This document shows positions 50,069 through 64,000 of a DNA stretch of 64,000 nucleotides, one piece after another. The notes under the pieces are model-generated. The model did no database searches and had not been told where the DNA came from. It saw only the letters and a list, made by a program, of their open reading frames with translations. The stretch is taken from assembly GCA_054601695.1 (NCBI GenBank), contig BAAHQB010000229.1, positions 1 to 64,000 of the forward strand, read 5' to 3'. The translations under genes and the position numbers were made by a program. Every line of letters starts with the position of its first letter. Within the stretch, counting starts at the first letter, position 1. The stretch comes from Amorphochlora amoebiformis. Taxonomy: Eukaryota > Cercozoa > Chlorarachniophyceae.

Positions 50069-51851
50069 AGGGAAATGGAAACTCGTTCTGGTGGCGCTTT
50101 GAACTCTAAGATAGATAGATAGATGTTTGTCCTTCTACACTGTGTGGTCAGCTCGGTGACGCTGATTTGAAGTCAGTCTGGGTGGGTGGGTGGTAGGTGG
50201 TACCCTGTGCGTGAAAATATGTACCTGTTTTTTTTTCCTGGCGCCGGCGTGGCGAGCTTTTTTTTTTTTTTTTTTGGGATCAGAATCATGGTTTTTAGTG
50301 AGATATCGTAAGATATTCATTCTAGGCGGAAAAATAATAAAATCACGTGTAATAATTATATATAGCCACTACTAGTAGCTTATATATCTAGTATATACAT
50401 ACATATCTGTCATGGTGATCTTATACGCCGTGATATCTAAGTACTTCTAGTACTTGAACAGTTGACGGTGGTTAGATTGGGGACTGTCTAGACTCTAGAG
50501 ACTGTTTCTATTGGTCAGAATACCGGCATTGGACGCCATGTTACGCAGGGCGGATGTCAGGGAGAAATAATAATTATTCGGTATAACTCTAGGGATGACT
50601 ACACTAGACTAGCTAGACTACAGCTATATCCACTAGATCCAGTATATACAAATGTATCTAATCCCACTAGTCCCAGCAATTGATATGCACTGATATCTTG
50701 GATTGACGTCCAATATTGAGTAGATTTATTGTGTATTATTGAATCTCCAACACTCTAGACACTAGTGACTCCACCCGATGTAAAGGATGGAAACATTGTT
50801 GAAGCATAGTACGTAGTAATCGTAAGGAACGTAGTATCAGTATGTTAATAGGTACGTACGTAGGTGTTGTGTGTACGTGTTAGGTACGCATGTCGTCATG
50901 TTGATGCGTATCATAAGTTGTCAAGTTTGATACGTACGTGAGCAAATACAGTACGCGTACGCATGTGCGTACGTATGTTAGTACGCATGTGGATAAGTCA
51001 GTACGCATGCAGATACGTATGACGATACGTATTGATGCATTAAGTCTAGTTAAGTGTCGCACATTTGTGGGTACGTAGTATTGTCTCATTATTATTGTTG
51101 TTATTTCGAACACAAGTTACTAGAGTTCCCATTGACTTCGCTGAACATCGCGAGCCTAAGCCAGTGTCTCGGAGTGACTAATTCTTCTCAACTATTATCC
51201 TGGCATTCGCCCTGCGCAAGGCGTCCACAACAGGCATCATGCACGTGTAAAAATAAAACTTAGTAGCCTGAGAGTAATATGTAGTACTATGATATCATGC
51301 TCATCAAAAAGAGAAGATCGATGATTGTGCTAATCTACTAAATCTACTAGATCTAGCTGATCATTACATTGATCCTCGAGCTCGGACTCCGTATACTCTC
51401 GGTGAACAATCAAGACGATTGATTCTGGATATATTTCTAGATATTTGGCTACTGGTTGGTGTCTTCTATCCAGGTCTAGACTATCTGGAATTTGTCTACT
51501 CTGCGATTATAATTACAGCATACCAGTTAGGATATATACTCGCTATGATATTTAGCAGCCTATCCACTAAATTTAGTGTATCTATCTAGATCCGAAGCTT
51601 CAATTGGCTCATGAGCACTTGAAACCGTAATGAATTCTTAACTCTAGAAACTTGACTCGGCCCGGCACTAGCGGCACTAGCGGCACTAGCGGCACTAGCG
51701 GCACAAACGATCAACACTCGAAAATTTTGGAGGCTAAATATTGATGAGGCGTGCCTATAGTATCCTGCGGCCTCCCGAGCCTAGATTTAGAGTATTTTTT
51801 TTTTTTTTTTTTTAGATTGTTAACACAGTTAGTCAATAGCAATATGTACGT

Positions 51852-51908
<57 letters not shown>

Positions 51909-51985
51909 TATATACATAATATGTATTTATTGTATTAAGAAGTCAATTATAATCGCTTGCTGATCCTTTATAATATATATATATA

Positions 51986-52039
<54 letters not shown>

Positions 52040-52149
52040 CACACATAAACATACACACAGCTATTCATACATACACCACCGAAAGAGATGAACAGTGAAA
52101 CAAACGTACATGCCCGGGGGGGGGGGGGGGGGGGGGGGGAGGGGTTAAG
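50069..52149. other. Convergent spacer between STRAP and p24
   Basis: Mostly unique sequence. AATAAAATC near 50333 is a candidate STRAP poly(A) signal. 50840-51060 is rich in GTACGCATG/ACGTACG words (about 15 CGTACG/TACGCA motifs). TGTTGAAGCATAG at 50796 resembles TGTTGAAGTATAG at 26190, so old transposon remnants are possible. CGGCACTAG repeats 4-5 times at 51664-51703. Poly-A, poly-T and a 20-plus-nt poly-G (52116-52140) occur. No gene recognised. Confidence 0.65.
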
Positions 52150-56356
<4,207 letters not shown>

Positions 56357-56569
56357 CACGCCGTCTGTGCCGTGGAGGGTTATCACAGGATGGATACATG
56401 GGATATTGAACTTTAGATACATTTGTATCTATATTCAATATTAGACTATATTGGCTATTGGATATTTATATATTTAGCTTTAGATATAAAAAGATATACT
56501 TTTTGTTGATATAAGATATCTTAATAGTAATATCCAATTATAAGTATTCTCAAATATTGAGATATATAT
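56357..56569. promoter_or_regulatory. Shared p24/ankyrin-gene divergent promoter region
   Basis: 213 bp between the p24 ATG (minus, 56356) and the inferred ankyrin-gene ATG (plus, 56570). AT-rich unique sequence with repeated GATAT words but no hexamer array and no long TA tract. The role is inferred from the head-to-head arrangement, the third such pair in the window. Confidence 0.4.
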
Positions 56570-63512
<6,943 letters not shown>

Positions 63513-63524
63513 GTAAAATATGTA

Positions 63525-64000
63525 AACCCCCTAACCCTAACTCTAACTCTAACCCTAGCCCTAACCCTAACCCTAACCCTAACGCTATTCCTAACCCTAT
63601 TCCTAACCCTAACGCTAACGCTAACCCTAACCCTAATCCTAATCTTATTCCTAACCCTAACCCGAACCCTAATCCTAACCCTAATCCTAATCCTAACTCT
63701 AACCCTAATCCTGACCCAACCCTAACCCTAATTCTAATCCTAGCGCTAACCCTAGCCCTAATCCTAACATCCTAACCCTAACCCTAACCCGAACCTATTC
63801 CTAACCCTAATCCTAACCCTATAAACAAAAAAGAGTCAATGGTCCTCGGACTAAGACATGCTGAATAATCCAATCCTAACCCTAACCCTAACCTCACTCC
63901 AACCCTAACCCTAACCCTAACCCTAATCCTAATCTTAACCCTAAACCTAGCCCTGACCATCACCCTAACCCTAACCCTAACCCTAACCCTAACCCTAACC
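63525..64000 (+). repeat. (CCCTAA)n array at the window edge
   Basis: Degenerate CCCTAA with one dispersed element (about 63833-63873). It lies downstream of the last visible ankyrin exon (donor GTAAAA at 63513), so it is probably another intron rather than a chromosome end. Confidence 0.92.

Noticed and set aside
63525-64000. True chromosome end
   Set aside because: Arrays occur in both orientations inside genes across the window and coding exons continue to 63512, so these are interstitial.

Overview
The window reads as nuclear DNA from an intron-dense microbial eukaryote with TTAGGG-type telomeric hexamers; I cannot name the organism from it. Most of the sequence is (TA)n microsatellite and (CCCTAA)n/(TTAGGG)n arrays. 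These are mainly not intergenic desert: they fill the introns of ordinary protein genes whose exons are 14 to about 110 nt long. I rebuilt seven genes by joining GT...AG-bounded segments with matching reading phase and comparing the result with known families. These are sequence-only models without transcript support.

Layout: gene A, + strand, 3' part only, about 1496-8039 (unknown protein with a basic stretch and a C-terminal helical motif). RAB8-like GTPase, - strand, 11580-10480, 8 exons, 204 aa. DCP1 decapping cofactor, + strand, 11761-25181, 14 exons, 260 aa. GPR180/TMEM145-like seven-helix membrane protein, - strand, 42884-28039, 23 exons, 445 aa. STRAP WD40 protein, + strand, 43077-50068, 9 exons, 305 aa. 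p24/TMED cargo receptor, - strand, 56356-52150, 6 exons, 202 aa. Ankyrin-repeat membrane protein, + strand, 56570 to at least 63512 and running out of the window.

Six of the genes form three head-to-head pairs (RAB8/DCP1, GPR180-like/STRAP, p24/ankyrin) whose start codons are only 180, 192 and 213 bp apart. The convergent intervals (8040-10479, 25182-28038, 50069-52149) hold most of the complex non-repetitive sequence. RAB8 has short introns (55-100 nt), so giant repeat-filled introns are not obligatory here. The functions are housekeeping: vesicle traffic (Rab8, p24), mRNA decapping (DCP1), a WD40 scaffold (STRAP). I see no operon-like pathway, rRNA, tRNA, CRISPR array or intact transposon.

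The most unusual signals are three. (1) Exon-edge echoes: many exons are flanked by partial, diverged copies of themselves, 5'-edge plus acceptor copies upstream and 3'-edge plus donor copies downstream, one to eleven per exon, in six of the seven genes. (2) Telomere-type hexamers lie directly against exons and supply splice sites (acceptor CCCTAG, donor GTAACC). (3) A dispersed roughly 45-110 nt element recurs at least 14 times, only inside the hexamer arrays and always in the same orientation relative to TTAGGG.
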